Source: Ferdinandcohnia salidurans | GTDB taxonomy: Bacteria > Bacillota > Bacilli > Bacillales > Bacillaceae_L | Direction: 5' to 3' | DNA: 64,000 bases | Assembly (NCBI RefSeq): GCF_042680725.1 | Contig: NZ_JBHUEK010000022.1 | Coordinates: 1-64,000, forward strand | Shown here: one piece after another, positions 43,091 through 51,435 of the stretch | Layout of the letters: each line of letters starts with the position of its first letter | Position numbering within the stretch: position 1 is the first letter of the stretch | Notes under the pieces: generated by a model | Seen by the model: only the letters and a program-made list of their open reading frames with translations | What the model was told of the DNA's origin: nothing | The model's database searches: none | Translations under genes and position numbers: made by a program

Positions 43091-44206
43091 TTGAATAACA
43101 CGATAGTTGAAAAATCACCTTTATATTTTGCAAAAAAAATGTGTGACACGTTAATGACAAAGTTTACTCCAGAGGAGCTTCCACCGGGTGGACGTTGGCA
43201 CTATCACCAAGGCGTATTTTTATGTGGAATGGATTTAGTTTACAACAAAACAGGTGAAGACAAATATTTTGATTACTTAAAGGCATATGTTGATCACAAT
43301 ATCGATGAAAATGGGAACTTATTATTTGCTAGAGATGAGTTAGATTCAATTCAAGCAGGACTCTTATTATTCCCATTATATAAAGCTACTGGTCTTAAAA
43401 AATATAAAATAGCTGCTCAACGCTTACGTAATATTTTTACAACTTTAAATCTTACTAGCGAAGGTGGATTCTGGCATAAGGATAAATACCCGTACCAAAT
43501 GTGGCTAGATGGCTTATACATGGGTGGACCATTTGCGTTACACTATGCCAATGATTTTAATGAGTCAAATCTAATCGACATGGTCATTCACCAGGAAAAC
43601 TTAATGCGAAAGCATACAAAGTGTGAAGCGACCGGTTTATATCATCATGGTTGGGACGAAAAGGCCGTACAGCCGTGGGCTCGTCCTGATGGTAAAGCTC
43701 CAGAGATTTGGGGTCGTGCTCTTGGTTGGTATGGGTTAGCAGTTATAGACATGATTGATATTTTACCAGAGGGCCATCCACATAAGGAAGAGTGGATTGC
43801 ATTCATTCAAGATTATGTTCGTGATGTCGTCAAATATCAGGATGAAAAGACGGGCCTATGGTACCAAGTTGTGGACAAGGGAGACAATGAAGATAACTGG
43901 CTTGAGACATCTGCTTCCAGTCTATTCGTTTATGTTATTGCCAAAGCTGTTTCTAAGAAATATGTGGGCGAGGAGTTTGCGAAATATGCAACAAAGGCAT
44001 ATGAAGGACTGCTCAAGTATAAAGTTCAAGAAACTGAAGAAGGCACTCTTATTATCGATGATATTGTAATCGGTACTTCAATTGGAGTATATGACTATTA
44101 TATTAATCGTGAGCGCAGCCATAATGACTTACATGGTGCAGGTGCTTTTATCATGGCAAGTATGGAAATGGAAAAATTGCTTGCTGAACATCCGGGGGTT
44201 AAATAA
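43091..44206 (+). CDS. unsaturated rhamnogalacturonyl hydrolase, GH105 (YteR/YesR-like)
   Basis: A 371-residue alpha/alpha toroid enzyme that removes the unsaturated galacturonosyl residue left by rhamnogalacturonan lyases. The catalytic Asp is D140 in QMWLDGLYMGGPF, and GRALGWYGLAVIDMID plus WLETSASSLFVYVIAKAVSK are strongly conserved. The length fits YteR (373) better than YesR (344). It starts at TTG 43091 with AAGGA 10 bases upstream. It is first in an operon with the oxidoreductase (3 bases after). No signal peptide, in agreement with cytoplasmic action. Confidence 0.93.
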   Translation: MNNTIVEKSPLYFAKKMCDTLMTKFTPEELPPGGRWHYHQGVFLCGMDLVYNKTGEDKYFDYLKAYVDHNIDENGNLLFARDELDSIQAGLLLFPLYKATGLKKYKIAAQRLRNIFTTLNLTSEGGFWHKDKYPYQMWLDGLYMGGPFALHYANDFNESNLIDMVIHQENLMRKHTKCEATGLYHHGWDEKAVQPWARPDGKAPEIWGRALGWYGLAVIDMIDILPEGHPHKEEWIAFIQDYVRDVVKYQDEKTGLWYQVVDKGDNEDNWLETSASSLFVYVIAKAVSKKYVGEEFAKYATKAYEGLLKYKVQETEEGTLIIDDIVIGTSIGVYDYYINRERSHNDLHGAGAFIMASMEMEKLLAEHPGVK

Positions 44207-44209
44207 TCA

Positions 44210-45505
44210 ATGAAAAAATATGCAGTTTGTGGATTGAGTAACAGAGCACTTAAAATGTTTATTCCACCATTAGTTGAAAAGTTTGCAAAACAAAGTGAGA
44301 TTGTTGGTTTACTAGACAGCGATGAATATCGTCTTGAATTATGCAAAGAGAAATTTCCTGTCTTAGCTCAAACACCGACATACCTTCCAAATCAAATTGA
44401 TCAAATGATTGAGGAGACAAGACCGGATTGTATTATTGTTGTAAGCCGCGACAACACACATATTGATTACATTTTAAAAGCACTTGAACATGATGTTGAT
44501 GTCATCACAGAAAAACCAATGGTAACGACTGCAAAAGATGCAAAGAGAGTCATTGAAGCAGAACAAAATAGTAAAGGCAAAGTGACTGTAGCATTTAATT
44601 ATCGTTATAGTCCATACCATCGAAAGATCAAAGAACTCGTTTTAGAAGGTAAAATAGGAAGAGTGACTTCGGTTGACTTGAATTGGTATATCGACACATA
44701 TCACGGGGCGAGCTATTTTAAACGCTGGAATCGGAAAAGGGAACTTTCTGGTGGACTTTCAATCCATAAATCAACACATCATTTTGATCTTGTCAATTGG
44801 TGGATTGATCAATATCCAGAAGAGGTTTTTGCACATGGAGCTTTACAATATTATGGGCCAAATGGAGAGCTTAACCCAGACCCAACTACAGATAACAGAT
44901 ATTGTGGTACATGCCATGTAAAAGATAAATGTGATTATTATCTAAGATGGAATCCTCGTGAATTTTCGGAAGCAATTGAAGATGATCACTTAAACATGGG
45001 AGATAAAAAAGAAAATAAATATACGGATTATCGACCAGATGCATGTATCTTTGACTCGGAGATAAACATTGAGGATACGTATACGGCTAGTGTAAAATAC
45101 AACAAAGGTGCTCTATTAAGCTATTCTATTAATTTCTCTACACCATTTGAAGGCTATCGCTTAGCCATCAATGGTACAAAGGGAAGAATTGAAACACAAG
45201 AATTTCATGCACCAAGTCGGGTACCTTTCGAAGTGCCTGAGCAAACAATAGATTACTATCCTTTATTTGGCTCAAAAGAAATTATTCATGTTGTCCAAAC
45301 TGCTGGTGGCCATGGCGGTGGAGATCCTGTGTTAATTCATGATCTTTACCAAGGCATTGATCCAAGACGCCAATATGAAATACTTGCAGGTGCCGAAGCT
45401 GGAGCCTACTCAATCGCACTTGGCGAAGCGGTTTGGAAATCAGTCGAAGAGAAGAAACCAATTTCCATTGAAGAATTACTAAAAAGTTATCAAGGACAAC
45501 TATAA
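44210..45505 (+). CDS. Gfo/Idh/MocA family oxidoreductase
   Basis: A 431-residue NAD(P)-dependent dehydrogenase. The N-terminal Rossmann half ends in the EKPMVTT motif (about 102-108), with the catalytic region GGLSIHKSTHHFDLVNWW about 70 residues later. An insertion carrying YCGTCHVKDKCDYY has Cys residues spaced like a metal site and is found in a subset of the family near polysaccharide genes. It is translated 3 bases after GH105. A role in oxidising or epimerising a pectin-derived sugar is inferred from place. Confidence 0.87.
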   Translation: MKKYAVCGLSNRALKMFIPPLVEKFAKQSEIVGLLDSDEYRLELCKEKFPVLAQTPTYLPNQIDQMIEETRPDCIIVVSRDNTHIDYILKALEHDVDVITEKPMVTTAKDAKRVIEAEQNSKGKVTVAFNYRYSPYHRKIKELVLEGKIGRVTSVDLNWYIDTYHGASYFKRWNRKRELSGGLSIHKSTHHFDLVNWWIDQYPEEVFAHGALQYYGPNGELNPDPTTDNRYCGTCHVKDKCDYYLRWNPREFSEAIEDDHLNMGDKKENKYTDYRPDACIFDSEINIEDTYTASVKYNKGALLSYSINFSTPFEGYRLAINGTKGRIETQEFHAPSRVPFEVPEQTIDYYPLFGSKEIIHVVQTAGGHGGGDPVLIHDLYQGIDPRRQYEILAGAEAGAYSIALGEAVWKSVEEKKPISIEELLKSYQGQL

Positions 45506-45532
45506 GATAAACATTAGAAAGGGGAAAGACAT

Positions 45533-46195
45533 ATGCTAGGAGGATTGGACAGTCCATTTTACCGTTGGTGTGGGGCTATATCACGTTTGATTTATTTAAA
45601 TATGCTATGGCTTCTATTTACAATAATGGGGCTAGTTGTTGTAGGATTTGTACCTGCGACAGTAGCGCTTTTTGCAGTAACTCGAAAGTGGATCATGGGA
45701 GATGAAGATATCCCTGTTTTTTCAACATTTTGGAGCGTATATAAAAAAGAATTTTTAAAATCCAACCTCCTAGGGCTTACCCTGATTATTGCTGGATATA
45801 TCTTATATGTCGATCTAGTATTTCTTCCAACCACAAGCCTGTTTTTTATCGTGGTGAGGTACGCACTAATTGCAATTTGTTCAGTTTACATCGTAATTCT
45901 ACTATATATATTCCCAATCTATGTACATTTTAATGGGAATATAAAATCGTATTTGAAAAATGCCGTCATGTACGGTCTATCCTACCCACTCGTTACTTTT
46001 GCGATGGTATTAGGGATTATCCTACTTTATATTGGATTTACTTATGTCCCATCTCTCATACCTTTTCTTAGTGTTAGTATACTAGCCTATTTTATTATGT
46101 GGCTTGCGCTAAAAGTATTTGCAAGAATTGAAGAAAAAGTAAATGGGAAAGACGAAGTAAAATCAAATGAAAGAGAACCAAGTTTTAGCAAATAG
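45533..46195 (+). CDS. YesL-like DUF624 membrane protein
   Basis: A 220-residue membrane protein with five helices that matches the DUF624/YesL family (B. subtilis YesL about 209), found in rhamnogalacturonan and other sugar loci next to importers. GLVVVGFVPATVALFAVTRK is characteristic. An AAAGGGGAAAG site precedes the ATG. Its function is unknown; a helper for transport or sensing is plausible. Its reading frame ends 19 bases before the esterase start. Confidence 0.85.
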   Translation: MLGGLDSPFYRWCGAISRLIYLNMLWLLFTIMGLVVVGFVPATVALFAVTRKWIMGDEDIPVFSTFWSVYKKEFLKSNLLGLTLIIAGYILYVDLVFLPTTSLFFIVVRYALIAICSVYIVILLYIFPIYVHFNGNIKSYLKNAVMYGLSYPLVTFAMVLGIILLYIGFTYVPSLIPFLSVSILAYFIMWLALKVFARIEEKVNGKDEVKSNEREPSFSK

Positions 46196-46214
46196 ACAAA
46201 ATGAAGGTGTTTCA

Positions 46215-46892
46215 ATGAAAAACGTTCATATATATATTGCCGGAGATTCAACAGTATCTGATTGCCCACCTAATGAAGAACCACGTGCAGGATGGGGACA
46301 GGTAATCAACCAATTTTTTTATGAGAATGTTATCATTCACAATTTCGCAATTGGCGGTCGAAGTTCAAAAAGTTTTATTGATGAAAAGAGGTTAGACGCA
46401 ATACTAAACGAAATTCAACCGAATGATTACCTCTTTATTCAATTTGGGCATAACGATCAAAAACAGGATCACCGAAGAACAGAACCTTATTCAACATACC
46501 AAGACTATTTGAACCAATATATCGAAGGCGCAAGAGCAAAAAAGGCCATCCCGATTTTAGTAACTTCGATGCATCGAAGAACCTTCGATGAAAACGGAAA
46601 AATAATAAATAGTTTAGGAGAATATCCGGAAGCGATGATCGCCCTTGCAAAGGAAAAACATGTGAGCCTCATCGATTTATGGAATGATTCGAAGAACTTA
46701 TATGAATCTATAGGACCTGAAGAATGTAAAAATCTTTTTATATGGTTTGAGCCGGGTGAACATCGAAACTACCCAGATGGAATTAGTGACGATACGCATT
46801 TTCGAGAGGATGGGGCAAATAAAATTGCCGAAATTATTGCCAAAGAAATTAAAAAAACAATCCCAGATTTAGCGATACTTCTAATGGATTAA
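46215..46892 (+). CDS. rhamnogalacturonan acetylesterase, SGNH/CE12 (YesT/RhgT-like)
   Basis: A 225-residue SGNH hydrolase. Block I is YIAGDSTVSD (Ser12), block II GGRSSKSF, block III QFGHNDQK and block V DDTHFREDGA (Asp/His about 194-197), the full catalytic set of CE12 enzymes that remove acetyl groups from rhamnogalacturonan. I chose ATG 46215 because GAAGGTG precedes it; the reading frame opens earlier, inside yesL. No signal peptide. B. subtilis YesT and YesY are the nearest known equivalents. Confidence 0.9.
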   Translation: MKNVHIYIAGDSTVSDCPPNEEPRAGWGQVINQFFYENVIIHNFAIGGRSSKSFIDEKRLDAILNEIQPNDYLFIQFGHNDQKQDHRRTEPYSTYQDYLNQYIEGARAKKAIPILVTSMHRRTFDENGKIINSLGEYPEAMIALAKEKHVSLIDLWNDSKNLYESIGPEECKNLFIWFEPGEHRNYPDGISDDTHFREDGANKIAEIIAKEIKKTIPDLAILLMD

Positions 46893-46906
46893 AGTGAGGT
46901 GTTCAT

Positions 46907-47746
46907 GTGATTAATCTAGGTATTCGCGCACATGATGTAAAGGCTAGCTCCTTAGATGAACTTGTGCAATCAGTAAAAGATAAAGGGTTATCCTCTGTAC
47001 AATTGGCCTTAGCAAAATCATTTCCAGAACTAAACACGAGTTTAGGAAGTCTTTCACCTGGATTTGCAAAAAATATAGGTAATGCTTTTCATCAAATGAA
47101 CATCGAAATCGCAGTATTAGGCTGCTACATTAATATGATTCACCCAGACCAACAAGAACGTCAAAAAGCATTAGACCGCTTCAAGGAGCATATCCGTTAC
47201 GCAAGAGATTTTGGCTGTAGTGTTGTTGGAACTGAAACAGGAAATGTCCATGCGAAAATGGGATTTACTGTAGATAATTTTCGAGAGAAACCTTTTTTAG
47301 ATGTTGTTGAAAGTGTGAAAGAACTTGTAAATGAAGCAGAAAAATTTGGAGTTATTGTTGGGATAGAAGCAGGAGTCAATCATCCTGTTTATAACCCAAT
47401 GCTCTTAAAAAGGTTATTGGATGAAGTAGATTCAAATAATTTACAAATTATTTTTGACCCGGTAAATTTATTAACTGTTGAAAATTACATTTATCAAGAT
47501 GAAATTTTCAAAGAGGCTATCGAACTATTTGGCGATCGTATTATCATTATTCATTGTAAAGATTTTGTTATTGAGGATGGCAAGTTGAAGTTTGCTCCTC
47601 CTGGTAAAGGGCTATTAAACTATGACTTAGTCATGGAACTGATCAAGCATAAAAAACCTTATATCCAATTTCTTCTAGAAAGTACAACCGAACCTTTTAT
47701 AGATGATAGTATTGCATTTTTGCAAGAAAAATACGAAAATGCTTAG
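46907..47746 (+). CDS. sugar phosphate isomerase/epimerase family protein (TIM barrel)
   Basis: A 279-residue xylose-isomerase-like TIM barrel. Metal-binding acidic and His residues are recognisable in GTETGNVHAK, GIEAGVNHPVYN, IIFDPVNLL and IIHCKDFVIEDG. It starts at GTG 46907 with GAGGTG upstream, 15 bases after the acetylesterase. The family covers keto-sugar epimerases and isomerases and inosose dehydratases, so the actual substrate is open; in this operon a rhamnose- or uronate-derived intermediate is likely. Confidence 0.85.
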   Translation: MINLGIRAHDVKASSLDELVQSVKDKGLSSVQLALAKSFPELNTSLGSLSPGFAKNIGNAFHQMNIEIAVLGCYINMIHPDQQERQKALDRFKEHIRYARDFGCSVVGTETGNVHAKMGFTVDNFREKPFLDVVESVKELVNEAEKFGVIVGIEAGVNHPVYNPMLLKRLLDEVDSNNLQIIFDPVNLLTVENYIYQDEIFKEAIELFGDRIIIIHCKDFVIEDGKLKFAPPGKGLLNYDLVMELIKHKKPYIQFLLESTTEPFIDDSIAFLQEKYENA

Positions 47747-47804
47747 TATGGGATAATACGTAGTATATTTCCCTTATATACACATCAGAAGGGATGAAAG
47801 GGCT

Positions 47805-48452
47805 TTGAGAGATAAAGGAAAGGTTAAAGAATTATTTGCAGCCATGAGTACTGCTGAAAAAGCCAAGTATATTTGGGAGTACTATAGATATTATCTATTT
47901 GCTTTTCTTATTGTATGTATTGTCGCTATCTTTCTAGTAAACGACTATTCACCCAAAAAGGATTCTGCACTTTCGATTCTTGTTCTAGGAGATTTGGTAG
48001 ATTCAAATGAAATTGAAAATATTCAAGAAAAGCTAAATGAAGGAATTCTATCAGAGGAAGAAAGAAAAACGCATGAAGTATCGATACAGGTAATCCCATA
48101 TGCACCAGATGCTGCAGATTTAAATGTTGTCATGGCCGCTCTACAACGAGTAACTGGAGAAATATCTACTGGAGAACTCGATGTTTTGTTCATTGACAAA
48201 GAACAGTTCGAGATTATGAATGGGGAACAATATTTTTATAGCCTAGATAAATTAGTAGATAGAGAATTACCAGTTGGTAAGGAATTTATGTATTATGATT
48301 CTAAAAATCAGGCTACTGGAATCGATGCACAAGCTTTGCCACTATTTAACGAAGCAATCGATGATCCAGATGTGGTAATGGGTGTAATTGTAAATACCAA
48401 AAGAACAGAAAATATAGAAAAAGTTTTTAACATTTTATTCAAAAAACAGTGA
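47805..48452 (+). CDS. single-pass membrane protein of unknown function
   Basis: A 215-residue protein: a short basic/aromatic cytoplasmic start (KAKYIWEYYRYY), one membrane helix (LFAFLIVCIVAIFLV, about 32-46) and an extracytoplasmic domain of about 165 residues rich in Asp/Glu with beta-alpha alternation (ALSILVLGDLV, LDVLFIDKEQFEIM, VVMGVIVNTKR). I do not recognise the family. The TTG start at 47805 has AAAGGG very close, so the start is uncertain. It is located between the isomerase and uxaE in the pectin locus. It could be a sensor or an accessory to the importer or YesL. Confidence 0.7.
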   Translation: MRDKGKVKELFAAMSTAEKAKYIWEYYRYYLFAFLIVCIVAIFLVNDYSPKKDSALSILVLGDLVDSNEIENIQEKLNEGILSEEERKTHEVSIQVIPYAPDAADLNVVMAALQRVTGEISTGELDVLFIDKEQFEIMNGEQYFYSLDKLVDRELPVGKEFMYYDSKNQATGIDAQALPLFNEAIDDPDVVMGVIVNTKRTENIEKVFNILFKKQ

Positions 48453-48522
48453 TTTTTTATTGCAATATTAGTATATTACGATATTATTTTAATAGAAGGC
48501 AATTAATTAGGAGGCTATATCC

Positions 48523-50016
48523 ATGGAACATATGAAGCAATTAGTTGAAGCATTAAAAAACGGAAACGTTTTCGAAAATTCGGGGGAAGTTAAGGTTTAT
48601 GAAAAATCTGTAACTCATCATGATAATGTAAGCCTTGTCATGGTAAAAGACCAACAGCAAAAGTGGATTCTTGCATCAGGAGAAGGCGCACTATTTGAGG
48701 AATTAAATGGTACAGTAATTACTGATAATGGAAAGGCTTGTCCATTAACACATGAAAATCGTTTAGTATTAAATCGTTACTTTGAATATACTGTTCCAAG
48801 AGCATTCGGTACAAAAGTTGCAACAATGGGTTTAGGTGACCGCTTAGGTCTAGCTTCACCAGGACATATTGAAACTGTTCGTGACCATAATGTAAAGCCA
48901 ATTCTTGCTCAACAAAGTATTCGTGAATTAACATTAACGAATCGTACAATGAATGATGTAATTGACGCAGCAAGCTTTGCTGTTTTCCAAGAAGGTTATA
49001 CAGGTGGATTTGGTGCAGATGGCGACCACTTAAAAGAAGAAGAAGACATTAAAATGGCATTATCACTTGGTATGTCAATGCTAACATTAGATTGTTCAGA
49101 CCATATCCAAAACCGAGTTGAGGGCTTAACAGTAGAGGAAATCAGTGCTGAATTTGATAGCCTCCCTGAAGAAACGAAGAATCACTATAATGAGCTATAT
49201 TTAAATAAAGAATTTGATGTAAAAGGTCTTGGAATCGGATTTGATGAAAATACATTAAAGAAATTTGTATTGTTATACGGAAAAGCTTTAGATTATATGG
49301 TCCATGTCCATGACACGTATATCGAAAAAGCAGACCGTGACATTGATTTTGAAATTTCAATTGATGAAACTGAAACAGTTACATCTCCAGCAGCACATTT
49401 CTTTGTAGCAAATGAATTACAAAAGCGTGGCGTAACAGTAACAAGCCTTGCTCCAAGATTCTGTGGTGAATTCCAAAAAGGAATCGATTATATCGGTGAT
49501 ATTGAACAATTCGAAAAAGAATTAAGTGAACACGCACTAATCGCTGAATACTTTGAATACAAATTAAGTATCCACTCTGGAAGTGACAAATTTACAGCGT
49601 TCCCAATTATCGCGAAGTATACGAATGGAGTTCTTCATGTTAAAACAGCTGGTACAAACTGGCTTGAAGCTGTACGTGTAATTGCAAAGGTAAATCCTGG
49701 TCTTTATAGAAGAATGCATGCATATGCACTAGAACATTTAAATGAGGCACTTAAGTATTACCATATTACACCAGATATGAACACAATCGTTCCGCTTGAT
49801 ACGGTTTCTGATGAAAACCTTCCTGAATATATGAACAATGACGCAGCAAGACAAGTAATTCATGTAACTTATGGATTATTGTTAACTGTAAAAGATGAAA
49901 ACGGAAACTTCATCTTCAAGGATGAATTCTTCGGTACATTGAATGATAATGAAGACGAATACCGTCAGGCCCTTGTAAAACACATCGGCAAACACGTTGA
50001 ATTATTAAACCTATAA
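48523..50016 (+). CDS. uxaE: tagaturonate epimerase UxaE
   Basis: A 497-residue TIM-barrel-like protein that matches the UxaE family, which turns D-tagaturonate into D-fructuronate and lets galacturonate enter the glucuronate branch. The motifs TGGFGADGDHLKEEEDIKMA, LDCSDHI, LSIHSGSDKFTAFPII and LHVKTAGTNWLEAVRVIAK, with His and Asp as likely metal ligands, are typical. A strong AGGAGG site precedes the ATG. It closes the pectin locus and is separated from the next gene by a long hairpin. No other galacturonate pathway genes (uxaC, uxuA, kdgK, kdgA) are in view. Confidence 0.85.
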   Translation: MEHMKQLVEALKNGNVFENSGEVKVYEKSVTHHDNVSLVMVKDQQQKWILASGEGALFEELNGTVITDNGKACPLTHENRLVLNRYFEYTVPRAFGTKVATMGLGDRLGLASPGHIETVRDHNVKPILAQQSIRELTLTNRTMNDVIDAASFAVFQEGYTGGFGADGDHLKEEEDIKMALSLGMSMLTLDCSDHIQNRVEGLTVEEISAEFDSLPEETKNHYNELYLNKEFDVKGLGIGFDENTLKKFVLLYGKALDYMVHVHDTYIEKADRDIDFEISIDETETVTSPAAHFFVANELQKRGVTVTSLAPRFCGEFQKGIDYIGDIEQFEKELSEHALIAEYFEYKLSIHSGSDKFTAFPIIAKYTNGVLHVKTAGTNWLEAVRVIAKVNPGLYRRMHAYALEHLNEALKYYHITPDMNTIVPLDTVSDENLPEYMNNDAARQVIHVTYGLLLTVKDENGNFIFKDEFFGTLNDNEDEYRQALVKHIGKHVELLNL

Positions 50017-50029
50017 AAAATGACTATTT

Positions 50030-50077
50030 CCAAAACACCTTTCTTTTAGCTATACTAGCTAAGGGAAGGTGTTTTTT
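50030..50077 (+). terminator. long hairpin after uxaE that contains the modA ribosome binding site
   Basis: Outer arms AAAACACCTT and AAGGTGTTTT pair, and the inner arms TTTAGCTA and TAGCTAAG pair across a TAC loop; a T run follows. The right arm contains GGGAAGGTG, the modA Shine-Dalgarno sequence, and the modA ATG directly follows the T run. It can end uxaE transcription and, in any read-through RNA, hide the modA start site. Confidence 0.75.
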
Positions 50078-50854
50078 ATGTATAAATTTATCCCTTTACT
50101 CATTCTTGCTCTTTTTTTATATGGCTGTGGGCCTCAAGGTACCGATCAAGAGTCTACTAGAGAGGTAGAATTAACGGTTTCTGCTGCTACAAGTATGCAA
50201 AATGTTTTACAGGAATTAAAGAACAATTTTGAAAAGGAACATCCTACAATTAAGATCGTTTTTAATTTTGGTGCATCAGGTGCACTTGCACAACAGGTTT
50301 CTCAAGGAGCTCCGGTCGATCTATTTTTATCAGCTTCCATAGAAAAGTTCGATTTGCTAGTTGATGGGGGACTCATTGACGAAAAACTCCAGCAAAATCT
50401 AATTGGCAATGAGATTGTGTTAATTGCTCCAAAAGAAAATGTAAAGCAGATTACGGCAATAGAAGATTTGAAAACAAAGGCTGAACGGATATCAATCGGA
50501 ATACCAGAATCTGTTCCTGCAGGGAAATATGCGAAGGAAGCAATTGAAAGCATGGATATGTGGAATGAAATCGAAAATAAGTTAGTGCTCTCAAAAGATG
50601 TTCGGCAAGTCCTTACATATGTTGAAACTGGAAATGTAGATGCGGGGTTTGTCTACAAAACAGATGCCCAATTTTCAGACCAAATTGAGATTGTGATGGA
50701 TGTGGATACTAAGTATCATTCAGAGATTATCTATCCAATCGGCGTTATAAAATCATCAGAGCATTTAAATGAAGCAAAATTATTTTATGAATATTTATTG
50801 AGCGATGAAGCCATTGCCCTTTTAGAGGAATATGGGTTTTCAAACCTAAAATAA
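50078..50854 (+). CDS. modA: molybdate-binding lipoprotein ModA (orphan)
   Basis: A 258-residue periplasmic-type binding protein with a lipobox LYGC (Cys15 or so). Motifs ELTVSAATSMQNVLQELK, NFGASGALAQQVSQGAPVD and GIPESVPAGKYAKEAIES are typical ModA. Molybdate or tungstate is the likely ligand. I chose ATG 50078, with GGAAGGTG 6 bases upstream. No modB or modC follows; the next gene is on the other strand, so its ABC partners must be elsewhere. It is bounded by hairpins on both sides. Confidence 0.88.
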   Translation: MYKFIPLLILALFLYGCGPQGTDQESTREVELTVSAATSMQNVLQELKNNFEKEHPTIKIVFNFGASGALAQQVSQGAPVDLFLSASIEKFDLLVDGGLIDEKLQQNLIGNEIVLIAPKENVKQITAIEDLKTKAERISIGIPESVPAGKYAKEAIESMDMWNEIENKLVLSKDVRQVLTYVETGNVDAGFVYKTDAQFSDQIEIVMDVDTKYHSEIIYPIGVIKSSEHLNEAKLFYEYLLSDEAIALLEEYGFSNLK

Positions 50855-50893
50855 AAAAGCAATTGGAGAATGAATGTCCAATTGCTTTTTTTC
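50853..50893. terminator. bidirectional terminator between modA and the XRE gene
   Basis: A perfect 15-bp stem (50853-50867 with 50877-50891) with A and T flanks between convergent genes. Confidence 0.9.
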
Positions 50894-51139
50894 TTACATA
50901 TACGGTTGTACACCCTTTGCGATCTCCTGTACGATGTTTGCAAGGGATGAGATTTGTTGATCGTCTAGGTTGAAAGACTCTTTGATTTTTGTTTCAAGAT
51001 TATTCGTAATTCTACGTTTGCCAACTTCAACAAGGGCAATAAGTGCAAAACTACAATTTACAGCTTTAGCGAAATCACGTTGAGTCATGTTGTTTTTTTT
51101 GCGTAAAAATTTAACAATATCTTTGTTAATCCTAGGCAT
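50894..51139 (-). CDS. XRE family transcriptional regulator
   Basis: An 81-residue protein that is almost entirely a helix-turn-helix of the XRE/Cro type (IVKFLRKKNNMTQRDFAKAV NCSFALIALVEVGKR). I start at ATG 51139, with AAGGAG 8 bases upstream. It is a stand-alone gene next to an intergenic repeat; no obvious phage or toxin partner is seen. Its target is unknown. Confidence 0.82.
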   Translation of the reverse strand: MPRINKDIVKFLRKKNNMTQRDFAKAVNCSFALIALVEVGKRRITNNLETKIKESFNLDDQQISSLANIVQEIAKGVQPYM

Positions 51140-51258
51140 ATTATACACTCCTTACCTATGGCTTTTTACATGTGGGAATATATGATTGCGTATCTATTAT
51201 TCTATGATAATCACAATATTACCATCATATATAAATTTCGTCTAGGCAGGTTTTCACG

Positions 51259-51380
51259 ATGTCCAGCTTCAGGCGCCATCGGTTCGAGGTCATAAGCCAA
51301 TCGCTTCGGAAGGTAAAAAACACCTTCTGTCAGCGCTCGTCTTATGCTTGTCACCGATAGACGGGCGCCTTGCGCTTTTC
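51259..51380. repeat. degenerate palindromic intergenic repeat, copy B
   Basis: It runs from GTCCAGCTTCAGGCGCC to GGGCGCCTTGCGCTTTT; the ends are imperfect inverted repeats of each other. Inside are GGTCATAAGCCAATCGCTTC and CTTATGCTTGTC. It is the better preserved relative of copy A near 11629. It occupies most of the 296-base gap between the XRE gene and pdxK; the rest shows nothing else clear. Confidence 0.65.
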
Positions 51381-51400
51381 CCATTGCCTACGAATTAGAA

Positions 51401-51424
51401 AAGCTGTAGAGCTTGTCTACAGCT
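51401..51424 (-). terminator. terminator of pdxK
   Basis: AGCTGTAG pairs with CTACAGCT (51402-51409 with 51417-51424) and on the minus strand is followed by TTTTCTA. Confidence 0.65.
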
Positions 51425-51435
51425 GTTTTAGGGAA

